Notes: generated by a model not told the origin, from the sequence alone. DNA of 64,000 nt from Sedimentisphaerales bacterium (GCA_028281535.1 JANQJS010000042.1:30758-94757); one strand, 5' to 3'. Shown: positions 51,216-59,947, counted from the first letter of the stretch. Program-made: numbers and translations.

Positions 51216-52878
51216 GGCACCATCCTTTTAATTCCACTTGAAATATCTTACCAACAATACGCCTTAGTAACCCTTTTAGTGTTGGGTTATCTAATTCAGT
51301 GAGCGAACGTATCGCTTGTTCTTTGTAAGAATCCAGCAAATGGCGACATCGCTCATCAACGTCTAATGTCACAAGTAAAGGTTCAATATCTTCTTTAATT
51401 TGCTTTTCGGTAAGATCCTGTTTCCACAAAAGTGTCGTTAATTCTTTTTGTTCTTTTTTGCTTTTTTCATGAACTACGGACATAAGCAGCGATGGCTTAT
51501 TCGGCCGCCACTGCTCTTGTTCAACCAAATCTTCAAGATCATCTCTAATTTGGTAAGCAATCCCTAATGAATCGCTATAGGTATGAAGCGTATCATGAAT
51601 CGTTTCATCCGTCACACCAGCATAAAGGGCGCCTAATCGCAAAGCGATCTCGAACGCGGGCGCCGTTTTATTAGAAAAAATATCCAACACTTCCAAAGAG
51701 GTCAATGGTTGAGGATCTCTTGTCCAACACAACTCAGTTCCCTGACCGAGACAGAGACTGCGATGACCTGCTGATGCAATGCGAATCATCTCACTGATGA
51801 TCTCACTAGACACATCGCAACTCGCAAGCAAACGATAGCCTTCACCTAAAAGATAATCACCAATATTTAATGCAACTGGAACGCCATATTCTTCATGTAA
51901 CGTTTTTTCTCCATAGCGAAGAGCGTCATCATCTTCAATATCATCATGAATTAATGACGCTTTATGAAAACACTCTACCGCAATTGCCACCTTAGCTAAA
52001 TCTGCTGGCAAAGGAGTTTCACTTTGATCGTCTTGTAGAGCCTTAAACACACTTGCTGTTAAGAATGGACGCCATCGCTTACCATCACGAGCCAACCACT
52101 CTTGTGCTATTTCTTCCGTTTGACTTTGAGGCGACCCCATCACATCTGATAATGCTTCAGGTGTAAACCATTTACTAACCTGAACTTTCAGAGCTTCTAA
52201 ATCCAACCGGTAGGTATGATCATCACTCGTTAAATGAATCACATCCCAGACCCAATCTAAATCCACGGTGGTATCTTTGCAATCATCTTGAAGCAAAGGA
52301 ATCGCAACACCAGGAATGGCTGCTGCTTCCATATAACTAAATGCTTTTTCGAGAACATTGATACAACTAACACCTACGATGGCATCAATTTTTCCTGTCT
52401 GAATCATAGCCATAACAATTGCGGAACCTTCAGCGACAAGCACTGCGTACCCTAGTCGCTCAGCCTCATTTTGCAAATCTTGTATAGAGCACAAGCCACA
52501 TTGCTTGCAAAGCAATCCAAACTCATCAAAAGGAGCCGGACATTTATCTTCGACACGCAAACATTTTGGCAACAATAACAAGCGACGCTCGTATGGTACA
52601 GTCGCCAAAGTATCACGCCACATCTCATTGTTCAATAAAATGGCAAGAAAATCCCGATAGACTGGATCGACGTTCTGCTCCTTGATGATGGTATCGCAAC
52701 AAATGCGCAAGTCATCAAGGGAAATCGGCGGTACAGGTTTGTGCTGTGCAATATAGTCGACAGCTAATTTTTTAAGTTCTAAACGCTGCTCTTTACCATC
52801 TGGAATATCATCCTGGCTTGGTCGATAGACTTGCTGGGGTACCAGTTGCGGCAATTTTTTCACCATTGGAATTTTCAT
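51169..52878 (-). CDS. DUF116–polyprenyl diphosphate synthase fusion
   Basis: 569 residues. The N-terminal half (about 50–220) is a DUF116/COG1852-like domain with LLLPKCLR, C113, GLLCKQCGLCS (C124, C127, C130) and VGVSC (C172), suggesting an Fe–S or zinc site. The C-terminal half (about 250–569) is a trans-polyprenyl synthase with both aspartate motifs: DDIED (312–316, within SLIHDDIEDDDALRYG) and DDLED (446–450, within AYQIRDDLED). It should condense isopentenyl diphosphate units to a polyprenyl diphosphate. Fusion with DUF116 ties isoprenoid synthesis to a metal-redox domain. GGGAG precedes the ATG. Neighbours are the radical SAM gene upstream and the cyclase-type genes downstream. Chain length cannot be read by eye. 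Confidence 0.85.
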   Translation of the reverse strand: MKIPMVKKLPQLVPQQVYRPSQDDIPDGKEQRLELKKLAVDYIAQHKPVPPISLDDLRICCDTIIKEQNVDPVYRDFLAILLNNEMWRDTLATVPYERRLLLLPKCLRVEDKCPAPFDEFGLLCKQCGLCSIQDLQNEAERLGYAVLVAEGSAIVMAMIQTGKIDAIVGVSCINVLEKAFSYMEAAAIPGVAIPLLQDDCKDTTVDLDWVWDVIHLTSDDHTYRLDLEALKVQVSKWFTPEALSDVMGSPQSQTEEIAQEWLARDGKRWRPFLTASVFKALQDDQSETPLPADLAKVAIAVECFHKASLIHDDIEDDDALRYGEKTLHEEYGVPVALNIGDYLLGEGYRLLASCDVSSEIISEMIRIASAGHRSLCLGQGTELCWTRDPQPLTSLEVLDIFSNKTAPAFEIALRLGALYAGVTDETIHDTLHTYSDSLGIAYQIRDDLEDLVEQEQWRPNKPSLLMSVVHEKSKKEQKELTTLLWKQDLTEKQIKEDIEPLLVTLDVDERCRHLLDSYKEQAIRSLTELDNPTLKGLLRRIVGKIFQVELKGWCHEFEAGDASGTAISA

Positions 52879-52914
52879 ATATAACTCCCAAATAAATGGT
52901 ATTACTGAATTATC

Positions 52915-54105
52915 TTAAGTATAGGCACCAAAACCAAAATACCAGTGTTTCTTCGCAAAACGATAGACCCAATGTTCTTCTGGAAATTGATGTTCAGGAT
53001 TATGCTGGCTTGAACGCGGTTGTAATTTCCTTAACTCTTCCAAAGCGGTTTGTCTCTGCGTCGTATCACCCGCAGAGTGTCTTTGAACAAGCTCTTCAAC
53101 CAAATCAGGTCGTTCTAAAACAATACATCCCTGGGTTGCTTCTGCAGCCGTTTTGCGAAAGTCATTTAAAAACGCAGATTCAGTCATCGTTTTATAAATG
53201 CTTTCATTGGTATGTATATCTTCTGTGGCAAACTGAATAATCGGGCAAGGTTCCACATGTCCCCCAGGGCCAATATGGTGACTGATTCCTGTTGTCATTG
53301 GACACAGTGCTTCGCCTTTATCATCCCAATAGGCATCAACAATGGCTATTGGAAGTTTTGCACGCATTTCAACGATAAATTTGCGTACGTCCAAAACTTG
53401 CTGGGGCGTTAAAGCAAGATGTTCTGAAGGATCAGGCCCAACCACACGATAGGTATGGAACCAAACATAGTGCACACCCATTTCAATGAGCCGATTCAAC
53501 CATGATTCGCTCACTAGCTCAATATTAGTTTGACAAACACTGGTCGCTACACCAATCACAAGTTTATGGCGGCGACAATTTTCTAATCCTACCAATGTTT
53601 TATTGAGAACGTCTAGCTGTCCACGCCGTTCATCACTAATGACTTCATTACCTTCAATACTAATTAGAATGGTGGCATTGCCGACTTTTCTCAAACGAGC
53701 AGCGACCTCATCGGTAATGAGCTGACCATTGGTGAATATCTGAAAATAACAGTCCGGGTGAGCTTCTAACAAATCAAATAAATTGGGGTGCATAAAAGGT
53801 TCACCCCCTAATATTCCAAAATAACTATTACCATGTTTTTTCGCATCATTCACAATGCGGTTCAGGTCATCAATTTCAATGAGTGTCTGCTTGGAAGAAA
53901 CATCCACCCAGCATCCTTGACATCGCAACTGACAACTATTAATGATGGACATAAATAAAAAGGGTGGAAAATAAATATCTTTCTTTAATCGTTTTTTAAA
54001 TTTCTGTACCGAAAGCATACCTTTTAAGCCAAAATTTATGGCTATCTTCCAAAGTATACGCTTATCCGTTTCCGTCAACATCCTTTTTGCGTATCGATAT
54101 ATCAT
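52915..54105 (-). CDS. Radical SAM enzyme
   Basis: 396 residues. The radical SAM cluster motif CxxxCxxC is C58-QLR-C62-QG-C65 in INSCQLRCQGCW. Downstream are GGEPFMHP (SAM-binding GGE), ILISIEGNE and a C-terminal part with cysteines (CPMTTG, PCPIIQF, QGCIVLE) that may bind an auxiliary cluster, as in SPASM-like enzymes. The N-terminus (MIYRYAKRMLTETDKRIL) is basic and amphipathic and could lie on the membrane. It does not have the HpnH signature of adenosylhopane synthase that I would recognise. In this operon it probably modifies the isoprenoid or its cyclised product. The reaction is unknown. Confidence 0.85.
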   Translation of the reverse strand: MIYRYAKRMLTETDKRILWKIAINFGLKGMLSVQKFKKRLKKDIYFPPFLFMSIINSCQLRCQGCWVDVSSKQTLIEIDDLNRIVNDAKKHGNSYFGILGGEPFMHPNLFDLLEAHPDCYFQIFTNGQLITDEVAARLRKVGNATILISIEGNEVISDERRGQLDVLNKTLVGLENCRRHKLVIGVATSVCQTNIELVSESWLNRLIEMGVHYVWFHTYRVVGPDPSEHLALTPQQVLDVRKFIVEMRAKLPIAIVDAYWDDKGEALCPMTTGISHHIGPGGHVEPCPIIQFATEDIHTNESIYKTMTESAFLNDFRKTAAEATQGCIVLERPDLVEELVQRHSAGDTTQRQTALEELRKLQPRSSQHNPEHQFPEEHWVYRFAKKHWYFGFGAYT

Positions 54106-54125
54106 TTAACTAACATTCCTAAATT

Positions 54126-54971
54126 TTATGAATTTGAATCCAATGCAGCATTCGCTTTGGCTTGAGCCGCCTCAGCTTTGGCCTGAATTTGATCCATAGA
54201 AGGCAATGAAGCAATCACCTCCGGCGGTATATCAAGATTCTGCTGCAATTTCACTAAACATTTTTGTCGTTCTTTTAAAGCGCGGTCCTCGCTTCGCTCT
54301 TTACTAAAACGAGACTTAGCTTTGGCACTACGATCTCGCAAAGCAGCATAGATATCTCCGCCAAGTAAAGATGAAATATCAACTTTCATTTTTTCCTGCC
54401 GAACATCATCACTGCTCACGACATCGCCATTAATCGGACCCCCTCGATATTTTGGAAACAAAATAGCCACTTCAGGACAAACGCGAGAACAGGCAGGACA
54501 ATCCGTTTTACAATTACTCTGATTTTGCACTTGAATTTGCTTGTCTTCATCAACACCATATACATCAAAAAGGCAAAAACTTAAACACTGCATACAATTA
54601 GTGCATCGATCATAATCAATTACCGGAAACCAAGGCTTCCAAGGTTTCCGTTCCTGAGCATCCTGTTGCCCTGCATATTGCTCAACGTCACTGAGTATCT
54701 CAGTCGTTGTCTTTTGACCAACATCATGAAAATGAACTTTAACCGTTTCATTGGAATAATCAGATGCGTTTGGCTGTTTCTCAGCAAAATCCCCTAAGAC
54801 AACAAGCGTCCCTTCATCCATATCATTCACTTCACCCAAAGTAGTTACCCGAGTCGCTGAATACCCTTTATCCAACGCTGCCCCCAGAAACTCATAACGT
54901 AATTCTGGATCGAGCGGATTGCTATCATGACCTTCATATAGTAATACACGTAAGAGCGATTCTTGATTCAT
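54126..54971 (-). CDS. Dicluster 2x[4Fe-4S] ferredoxin-domain protein
   Basis: 281 residues. An N-terminal domain of about 100 residues (alpha/beta, unnamed) is followed by a ferredoxin core with two cysteine sets: C123-xx-C126-xx-C129-xxx-C133 (CTNCMQCLSFC) and C154-xxx-C158-xx-C161-xxx-C165 (CKTDCPACSRVC). A charged helical C-terminus (about 200–281) contains an Ala/Gln/Lys-rich coiled segment. It should carry low-potential electrons, for example to the radical SAM enzyme encoded 20 bases downstream. It overlaps the 118-residue HdrA-N-like gene by 4 bases (ATGA), so the two are translationally coupled and may form a complex. Confidence 0.85.
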   Translation of the reverse strand: MNQESLLRVLLYEGHDSNPLDPELRYEFLGAALDKGYSATRVTTLGEVNDMDEGTLVVLGDFAEKQPNASDYSNETVKVHFHDVGQKTTTEILSDVEQYAGQQDAQERKPWKPWFPVIDYDRCTNCMQCLSFCLFDVYGVDEDKQIQVQNQSNCKTDCPACSRVCPEVAILFPKYRGGPINGDVVSSDDVRQEKMKVDISSLLGGDIYAALRDRSAKAKSRFSKERSEDRALKERQKCLVKLQQNLDIPPEVIASLPSMDQIQAKAEAAQAKANAALDSNS

Positions 54972-55324
54972 GCTTGAGCCCCCTCTGAACTCGATTCTAT
55001 ATTTAATAATTTCCCGACGATATCCTCTGCACTTTCTGTACGCATATTAAGAACCTCAACATCTTTCTCTGGCAAGGGACAATCTGCCGCCTCAAATAGC
55101 CATTTCACCGCACGTGGATAACATGCCGCAATTTTTAATGGCTGACCATCTTTAACCATTTCCCCTGGAATATTTTTTCGAGCAGACATTTCACAAAGAT
55201 CCGCAACAGCATCAAATGACACATTCGAATCACTGAGTTTCTGTAATACTTCTTTTTTTACATCCGTAGGGACAACCTTGGAATAAGCGCAGCGGCAATA
55301 AAGTATCTTAGTCGATTTACTCAT
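54968..55324 (-). CDS. Small cysteine protein resembling the N-terminal domain of heterodisulfide reductase HdrA
   Basis: 118 residues with C10-R-C12 (LYCRCAYSK), C44 in ADLCEMSAR, and IAACYPRAVKWLFEAADC near residue 85. The order CxC – xxC – VAACxPRxxxxLF matches the N-terminal region of HdrA/QmoA-type proteins (VCHCG, MCSDPG, VAACTPRTHEPLF), without the flavin domain. I saw this resemblance by eye; it needs a profile search. Overlap by 4 bases with both neighbours (CobW-family GTPase and ferredoxin) argues for co-translation. It is probably a thiol/Fe–S redox unit that works with the ferredoxin. Confidence 0.6.
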   Translation of the reverse strand: MSKSTKILYCRCAYSKVVPTDVKKEVLQKLSDSNVSFDAVADLCEMSARKNIPGEMVKDGQPLKIAACYPRAVKWLFEAADCPLPEKDVEVLNMRTESAEDIVGKLLNIESSSEGAQA

Positions 55325-56463
55325 GTTGAAAGCCCTTCAATCTTTTTCGTCATTATTGAACCTTTTTCATTGGTCATTCGATAAGTTGGCTCAGGCTTTC
55401 CTGGCCGAAATGCAGCCCATTCTATAATTTGAAACTGCAGCTGTTCTTTTTCGGTTACATGTGCAAGAGATTTCTTAACTTTCTCTTCGAGTAATTCAGG
55501 AGTCGATTGAGCCCTGATGTTTAATGTGAGCAAACCACCTTTAATCGAATCCTGCAGTGCATAAGAAAGTAAAGGTGATGCATCACTTCGAACAAGGTTT
55601 ACCACCCCTAAATCTGTTGCCATCTCACTCGGCAATAATGTTGTTTTTAAGTGAGCAATTTCTTCTGTGGCCAAATGCAATTGAATCTCTTTGGCCAGGT
55701 TCATTAAAAATGAATTGCCATCGAACAATTGATCCCCCTTAATGTCTATGGTCGTATTAAGCCATCCTAAGGCAGCTTCACCATCACCATATCTTTGATA
55801 ATCCAACGTCGGCACTGGAACACTTTGATCGCTATCAAACAGAAAATCCACCCACTCTTCAAGTCCTTTTCCTTGACGGGCAGATATTGTTAGAATTTTG
55901 GCTTGAGTAAAGCGCGTTGCCAGAGCTTCTTGCAATGCCAACAAACGGCTATCATCCAACAAATCAATCTTATTAATAACGATAACGTCTGCCTCTTCAA
56001 GCTGCTTTAAATAAATATAGCGTACATTTTTGGAAAAAGATTTTCCTTCTTCAATTCCCAATAATCTCAATGCTCGAATTGGATCAACAAGAACACTAAA
56101 TGGAACGATGGAAAATTGATCACCATACATTTCTCGTAGAGGAAAATCAACCGTTGCCTTTAAATCGGTACAACTGCCAACAGGTTCTGCTAGAAAAACG
56201 TCAGGTCGTGACTGCCTGGTAAGATTTTTTGCCGCGTCAACTAAAGAATCAAATCGACAGCAAAAACAACCGCCGCCAATTTCTTCTGTATCAAATCCAT
56301 CAGAACGTAATAATTGCGTATCGACCAAACCATGACTTTGGTCATTGGTAATCAACCCCACTCGTTTTCCTTGACCACTCAAGTAACGAGCTATGTAGCG
56401 GATCGCTGTTGTCTTTCCAGCCCCTAAAAACCCACCAATCATAATATAATAAGCTTTACTCAA
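55321..56463 (-). CDS. CobW/COG0523-family G3E GTPase
   Basis: 380 residues. The P-loop GGFLGAGKTT is at 10–19. The metal motif GCFCC (C66, C68, C69) corresponds to the GCxCC of COG0523 metallochaperones. The guanine motif is seen in VIVINKIDLLD. The C-terminal part (about 220–380) differs from typical CobW-C and has no His-rich tail, so the metal is not evident. G3E GTPases insert metals or cofactors, or act as chaperones for metalloenzymes such as HypB, UreG and MeaB. In this operon it may mature the Fe–S, cobamide or other cofactor of its neighbours. It overlaps both neighbouring genes by 4 bases. Confidence 0.88.
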   Translation of the reverse strand: MSKAYYIMIGGFLGAGKTTAIRYIARYLSGQGKRVGLITNDQSHGLVDTQLLRSDGFDTEEIGGGCFCCRFDSLVDAAKNLTRQSRPDVFLAEPVGSCTDLKATVDFPLREMYGDQFSIVPFSVLVDPIRALRLLGIEEGKSFSKNVRYIYLKQLEEADVIVINKIDLLDDSRLLALQEALATRFTQAKILTISARQGKGLEEWVDFLFDSDQSVPVPTLDYQRYGDGEAALGWLNTTIDIKGDQLFDGNSFLMNLAKEIQLHLATEEIAHLKTTLLPSEMATDLGVVNLVRSDASPLLSYALQDSIKGGLLTLNIRAQSTPELLEEKVKKSLAHVTEKEQLQFQIIEWAAFRPGKPEPTYRMTNEKGSIMTKKIEGLST

Positions 56464-56915
56464 TCTTTATGTTCTTCCATTTTGTCAATCGTATTATCTA
56501 ACCAGGAAACATACCCATCAACATCCAACGCTTGAGGGTCAGGTGTGCCTTTAACTTGATAGAGCCACCCTTTATGATAAGGATCATTGTCCATCAAAGT
56601 GATATCCTCATGCAACGCAAGATTTTCACTCGAAAAATCTCCTGATACAACATTATAAAGTTCTGTAATTGCTTTGAAACCTTCTAGTGAGCCAATGACT
56701 TGTCCTACTTGAATGGAGTTACCCTCTTCTACATTAAAATTAAGCTCAACAATATCGCCCAGCATCCGAGCTGCAAATTTTGTTAAACCAACTCGCCATA
56801 GATCAGATTCAACCTGAGAAATCCAGAAATGCGACTGCGTATATAATCGCTGCTTTGGCAAACGGGTAAAAAACCTGGAACGCTTGTAACTGACTTGCTC
56901 ATTACTGTTTACCAT
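56460..56915 (-). CDS. GcvH-like lipoyl carrier protein
   Basis: 151 residues with the full GcvH fold: HFWISQVESDLWRVGLTKFA, then VIGSLEGFKAITELYNVVSGD with the lipoylated lysine K81, then the late HEDITLMDNDPYHKGWLYQ. N-terminal and C-terminal extensions exceed the usual 125–130 residues. No glycine cleavage genes (gcvT, gcvP) are near, so it is probably a dedicated lipoyl carrier. Comparable carriers (LbpA) serve the sulfur-oxidising sHdr system. It is the first gene of the eight-gene operon, with AAGGAG before the ATG. The 210 bases upstream contain AT-rich -10-like boxes (such as TATAGT on the minus strand) but no convincing -35. Confidence 0.85.
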   Translation of the reverse strand: MVNSNEQVSYKRSRFFTRLPKQRLYTQSHFWISQVESDLWRVGLTKFAARMLGDIVELNFNVEEGNSIQVGQVIGSLEGFKAITELYNVVSGDFSSENLALHEDITLMDNDPYHKGWLYQVKGTPDPQALDVDGYVSWLDNTIDKMEEHKD

Positions 56916-57126
56916 CCAACTCCTTAGTGATTTAAACTGAATAATATACTATATTTACGGCAAACACGCTATGAAGTTCTCTTTAAAACAAAAAAATATA
57001 CGTACACCTACTATTTACCAGCGTACTCTAAATCCTTATCCCATGCAATGGGAATACGTCGCCTTATCATGATAATTAATAGTTACTCATATATACGTTG
57101 AAGTAATGATTTTATGATAAAAAAAA

Positions 57127-58281
57127 TTATGAAATTGTTTCTAATTTTTGTATGACGTCGACAATTATACCCCAATTTGGCTCAGGTGTAAAATGACACC
57201 ATGACAATCTAACAGAGGCCTCTATCTGCTTACTCGATAACCCCATCGAACTTAGCACATGGCTGCAAACTGTTGACGCACTACTACACGCAGCACCATC
57301 AGAAATCGCTACATAGTCGAGCAATGCATCGATTAAGATTTCTGCATTGATCTCACCAATACGCAGATTAATAATATTAGCTACGATATGTTCGGGAATT
57401 CCATTAATCTGAAAATCTAAAGGAGACAATGCATCTAAAAGATGTGCTTTAAATTCACGACATTTTTTTTCTCGCTGCTCAGCTTGTGTGACTGCCAGCT
57501 CAGAGGCTTTTCCAAATCCTGCAATTAAATGAACGGGCAAGCTGCCGGATCTGTATCCTAATTCTTGTCCGCCTCCATGAATTAATGGATTTAATGGCGG
57601 TCGCTCTTTTCCTCTTCGACGAGCAATCAAAGCGCCAATACCGGGTGGGCCATAGATTTTATGCCCACTGATACTAATTAAATCGATTCTGGGCAAACTT
57701 AAAACAGAAAGTTCTTTTCCAAATCCCTGTGCACCATCTACATGAAAGTAGGCCGGGTGATCCTTGAGCAATTCTGTAATTTCAGAGATAGGCTGGCGAA
57801 CACCTGTTTCATTATTGATTTGCATTATTGAAACCAACAGAGTATCAGGTCTTAATATCGTTGAAAATAATTCAGGATTAACTTGTCCATGATTTTCAAC
57901 AGGAAGATAATCTACTTCAAACCCAGCATTAGCAAGTTGATTCATCGGTGAAAGCACAGATTGATGCTCAATCTGAGTCGTAATGATATGCTTGCGATTT
58001 GTCTTACGACCTTCATCAGCTAAGCCTAAAATGGCTAGATTGTTACTCTCGGTAGCTCCACTAGTAAATATGACTTCAGAACGCTTAGCAGAAACCACAT
58101 TAGCGATTTGATTTCTCGCTTTTTCCACACTCGATCTGGCTCGCTGACCAAAACTATGCATCTGGCTAGCAGGATTACCGAATTCATGTCCCATATGATA
58201 GGTCATGGTTTCCATGACTTCAGGCTCAATTGGGGTCGTTGCTGCGCAATCAAGGTAAACGGGTTGAGGTTCTAAACACAT
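57127..58281 (-). CDS. Cysteine desulfurase, NifS/IscS family
   Basis: 384 residues, fold-type I PLP enzyme. It begins PVYLDCAATTPIEPEVMETM. The PLP lysine is in ISGHKIYGPPGIGAL, preceded by HVDGAQGFGKE. The catalytic cysteine loop is SDGAACSSASTVCSHVL. It removes sulfur from cysteine and passes it as persulfide for Fe–S cluster, thiolation or lipoyl-type chemistry. It lies on the same strand as the lipoyl/terpenoid operon, 211 bases upstream of the GcvH-like gene. It may therefore feed the Fe–S-rich proteins there, although co-transcription is uncertain. No IscU, NifU or Suf scaffold gene is adjacent. Confidence 0.92.
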   Translation of the reverse strand: MCLEPQPVYLDCAATTPIEPEVMETMTYHMGHEFGNPASQMHSFGQRARSSVEKARNQIANVVSAKRSEVIFTSGATESNNLAILGLADEGRKTNRKHIITTQIEHQSVLSPMNQLANAGFEVDYLPVENHGQVNPELFSTILRPDTLLVSIMQINNETGVRQPISEITELLKDHPAYFHVDGAQGFGKELSVLSLPRIDLISISGHKIYGPPGIGALIARRRGKERPPLNPLIHGGGQELGYRSGSLPVHLIAGFGKASELAVTQAEQREKKCREFKAHLLDALSPLDFQINGIPEHIVANIINLRIGEINAEILIDALLDYVAISDGAACSSASTVCSHVLSSMGLSSKQIEASVRLSWCHFTPEPNWGIIVDVIQKLETIS

Positions 58282-58567
58282 ATGTAAATACTACACAATC
58301 CAGCATTCAGAGCAAGCGTCATTTTCTTCAATCATAACTGACTGAAATAGACTTCTTGGCTATATAGCTGGCACAGGAAACCCGAATCATCCTCGCTAGA
58401 TTAAAAAGCCCCCCTACAATACCAGAAAAAGATATCAAACCTAGCGAACCGATGTAGCATAAAGTCGATTTATTGAGCCTGTCTCTCATGAACATTTCTC
58501 TGGAAATAAACCACTATCTGACTAAAATAATTCTTTTGAAATTAGTTTATAATCGCCTGGAGAATAC

Positions 58568-59311
58568 ATGGCCTGGTATGAGAATTTTTTTGATGAATGG
58601 TATTTGAAATATTGGATTCAGCCCATTACAGAGGAGCGAACTCATCGCGAAGTAGATGCCATAATACGGTTTCTAGATTTAACTCCTGAAAGCAAAGTGT
58701 TGGATTTATGCTGCGGCCAAGGTCGTCATTCTTTAGAATTAGGTCGCCGGGGCTATCAGGTCATTGGCTACGACCTGAGTGAAACCCTACTCGACCACTC
58801 AAGAACAGTGGCCCAAGAAGAAAATTTGAATATCGAATTTATCTCAGGCGACATGCGTGAACTTCCCTATCGCGATGAATTTGATGGCATATTTAATTTT
58901 TATACCGCATTCGGGTACTTTGAAAAAGATGAGGAAAATCAACAAGTTTTAGATGTCGTCTCAAAGGCACTCAAAACGAATGGTAAATTTTTATTGGACT
59001 ATCCCTGTCTTGAAGGTCGCATGACAAACTGGAAAACTCAGGAGTATTTTGAGTATGACGATGGCACCATCATGCTTCACGAAATGCTCCATGATGTTTT
59101 TGAGCAAACGATAAAAAATAATGTCCTTTATATTACCAAGGACAATGACCGCCACCGTACAGGGTTCACATTACGTCATTATTATGGACGCGAATTACAA
59201 CAATGCTTTGACAAGGCCGGAATGAATATCCTGGAACATTACTCCACGATGGATGGAGCTCCGCTAACAAATAGGGATATTCGAATTCTTATTCTAGGAC
59301 AAAAACGATGA
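58568..59311 (+). CDS. SAM-dependent class I methyltransferase
   Basis: 247 residues. Motif I is VLDLCCGQGRHSLELGRRGY, then the acidic post-I residue in VIGYDLSETLL and the motif II-like GIFNFYTAFGYF. The shape matches the cytoplasmic Methyltransf_25/11 group, with no clue to the substrate. TATAAT at 58548–58553 without a good -35 box and GGAG at 58559–58562 lie upstream. It is divergent from the cysteine desulfurase. A small gene starts 14 bases after its stop. Confidence 0.85.
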   Translation: MAWYENFFDEWYLKYWIQPITEERTHREVDAIIRFLDLTPESKVLDLCCGQGRHSLELGRRGYQVIGYDLSETLLDHSRTVAQEENLNIEFISGDMRELPYRDEFDGIFNFYTAFGYFEKDEENQQVLDVVSKALKTNGKFLLDYPCLEGRMTNWKTQEYFEYDDGTIMLHEMLHDVFEQTIKNNVLYITKDNDRHRTGFTLRHYYGRELQQCFDKAGMNILEHYSTMDGAPLTNRDIRILILGQKR

Positions 59312-59325
59312 TTAAGGAGAATTTC

Positions 59326-59607
59326 ATGCTAAATATACATGTGGACCTGATCAAAGATCAACCCGTTGTACTTTGCAAAGTCATTGTAGAAGAAAACGGC
59401 AACTCAACTACACATATGGTCACTGTCCCTGAAGACATTTACCAAAAGCTTACTGGGGGCGTCATTACACATGAGGAATGTGTCAGGACAGCGTTTAAAT
59501 TCTTACTGGATCGCGAACCCAAAGAATCTATTTTGAGTCAATTTGATCTACCCGTCATTTCCCAATATTTCCCTGAGTTCTCGAACGAATTCCAAAATTA
59601 CATGTAA
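59326..59607 (+). CDS. Small conserved-looking protein, function unknown
   Basis: 93 residues from the ATG at 59326. I chose this start over the ATG at 59308 (which overlaps the methyltransferase stop) because AAGGAG at 59314–59319 lies 6 bases upstream. The protein starts MLNIHVDLIKDQPVVLCKV and has an acidic, helical second half ending FPEFSNEFQNYM. No membrane helix or cysteine motif is present. The KFLLDREPKESILSQFDL stretch looks like a real fold, but I do not recognise the family. It probably shares the methyltransferase transcript. Confidence 0.65.
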   Translation: MLNIHVDLIKDQPVVLCKVIVEENGNSTTHMVTVPEDIYQKLTGGVITHEECVRTAFKFLLDREPKESILSQFDLPVISQYFPEFSNEFQNYM

Positions 59608-59659
59608 GTTCATCCTCCCTTTTTCCGAATGAACTTATTATAGGAACTAACTTCTAGGT

Positions 59660-59836
59660 CTAAACCTCTTGATCATCATCTTTGACCAAAACGAGAATCT
59701 GATGATTTGGTGGAATCAATTTTTCACGTTCTTTTCGGTTTAGCAATTTGTTGGCTTGATCGAGATCTTCTTTACCCAATACAAAGGGCCGTTTTCTTGT
59801 TCCGTTATTTTGTGGTTGTTTATTCTGCATACCCAT
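59660..59836 (-). CDS. Possible small basic protein of 58 residues
   Basis: An ORF from ATG (59834–59836) to TAG (59660–59662) coding a hydrophilic protein with a protein-like composition: KRPFVLGKEDLDQANKLLN in the middle and QILVLVKDDDQEV at the end. A second in-frame ATG lies two codons later (59828–59830). The ribosome site is weak (GACGAGAA). It lies between the gene at 59326 (other strand) and the SGNH gene, which is upstream on the same strand. I recognise no family. Support is composition only. Confidence 0.45.
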   Translation of the reverse strand: MGMQNKQPQNNGTRKRPFVLGKEDLDQANKLLNRKEREKLIPPNHQILVLVKDDDQEV

Positions 59837-59947
59837 TTCTCGTCAAGACGATTAGTAATTCTTTGATACGGCATGCAAAATTTTGTTATCGACCACAGCA
59901 GGATCTCATCAACAATAATCAACTTTTTGTATATTATTTTATAGGGC

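Noticed and set aside
56460..56915. Glycine cleavage operon
   Set aside because: Only a GcvH-like gene is present; gcvT and gcvP are absent and the neighbours are unrelated.
48414..56915. Ladderane or classical hopanoid locus
   Set aside because: No fatty-acid synthase genes, no HpnCDE squalene genes and no HpnH-like signature are visible.
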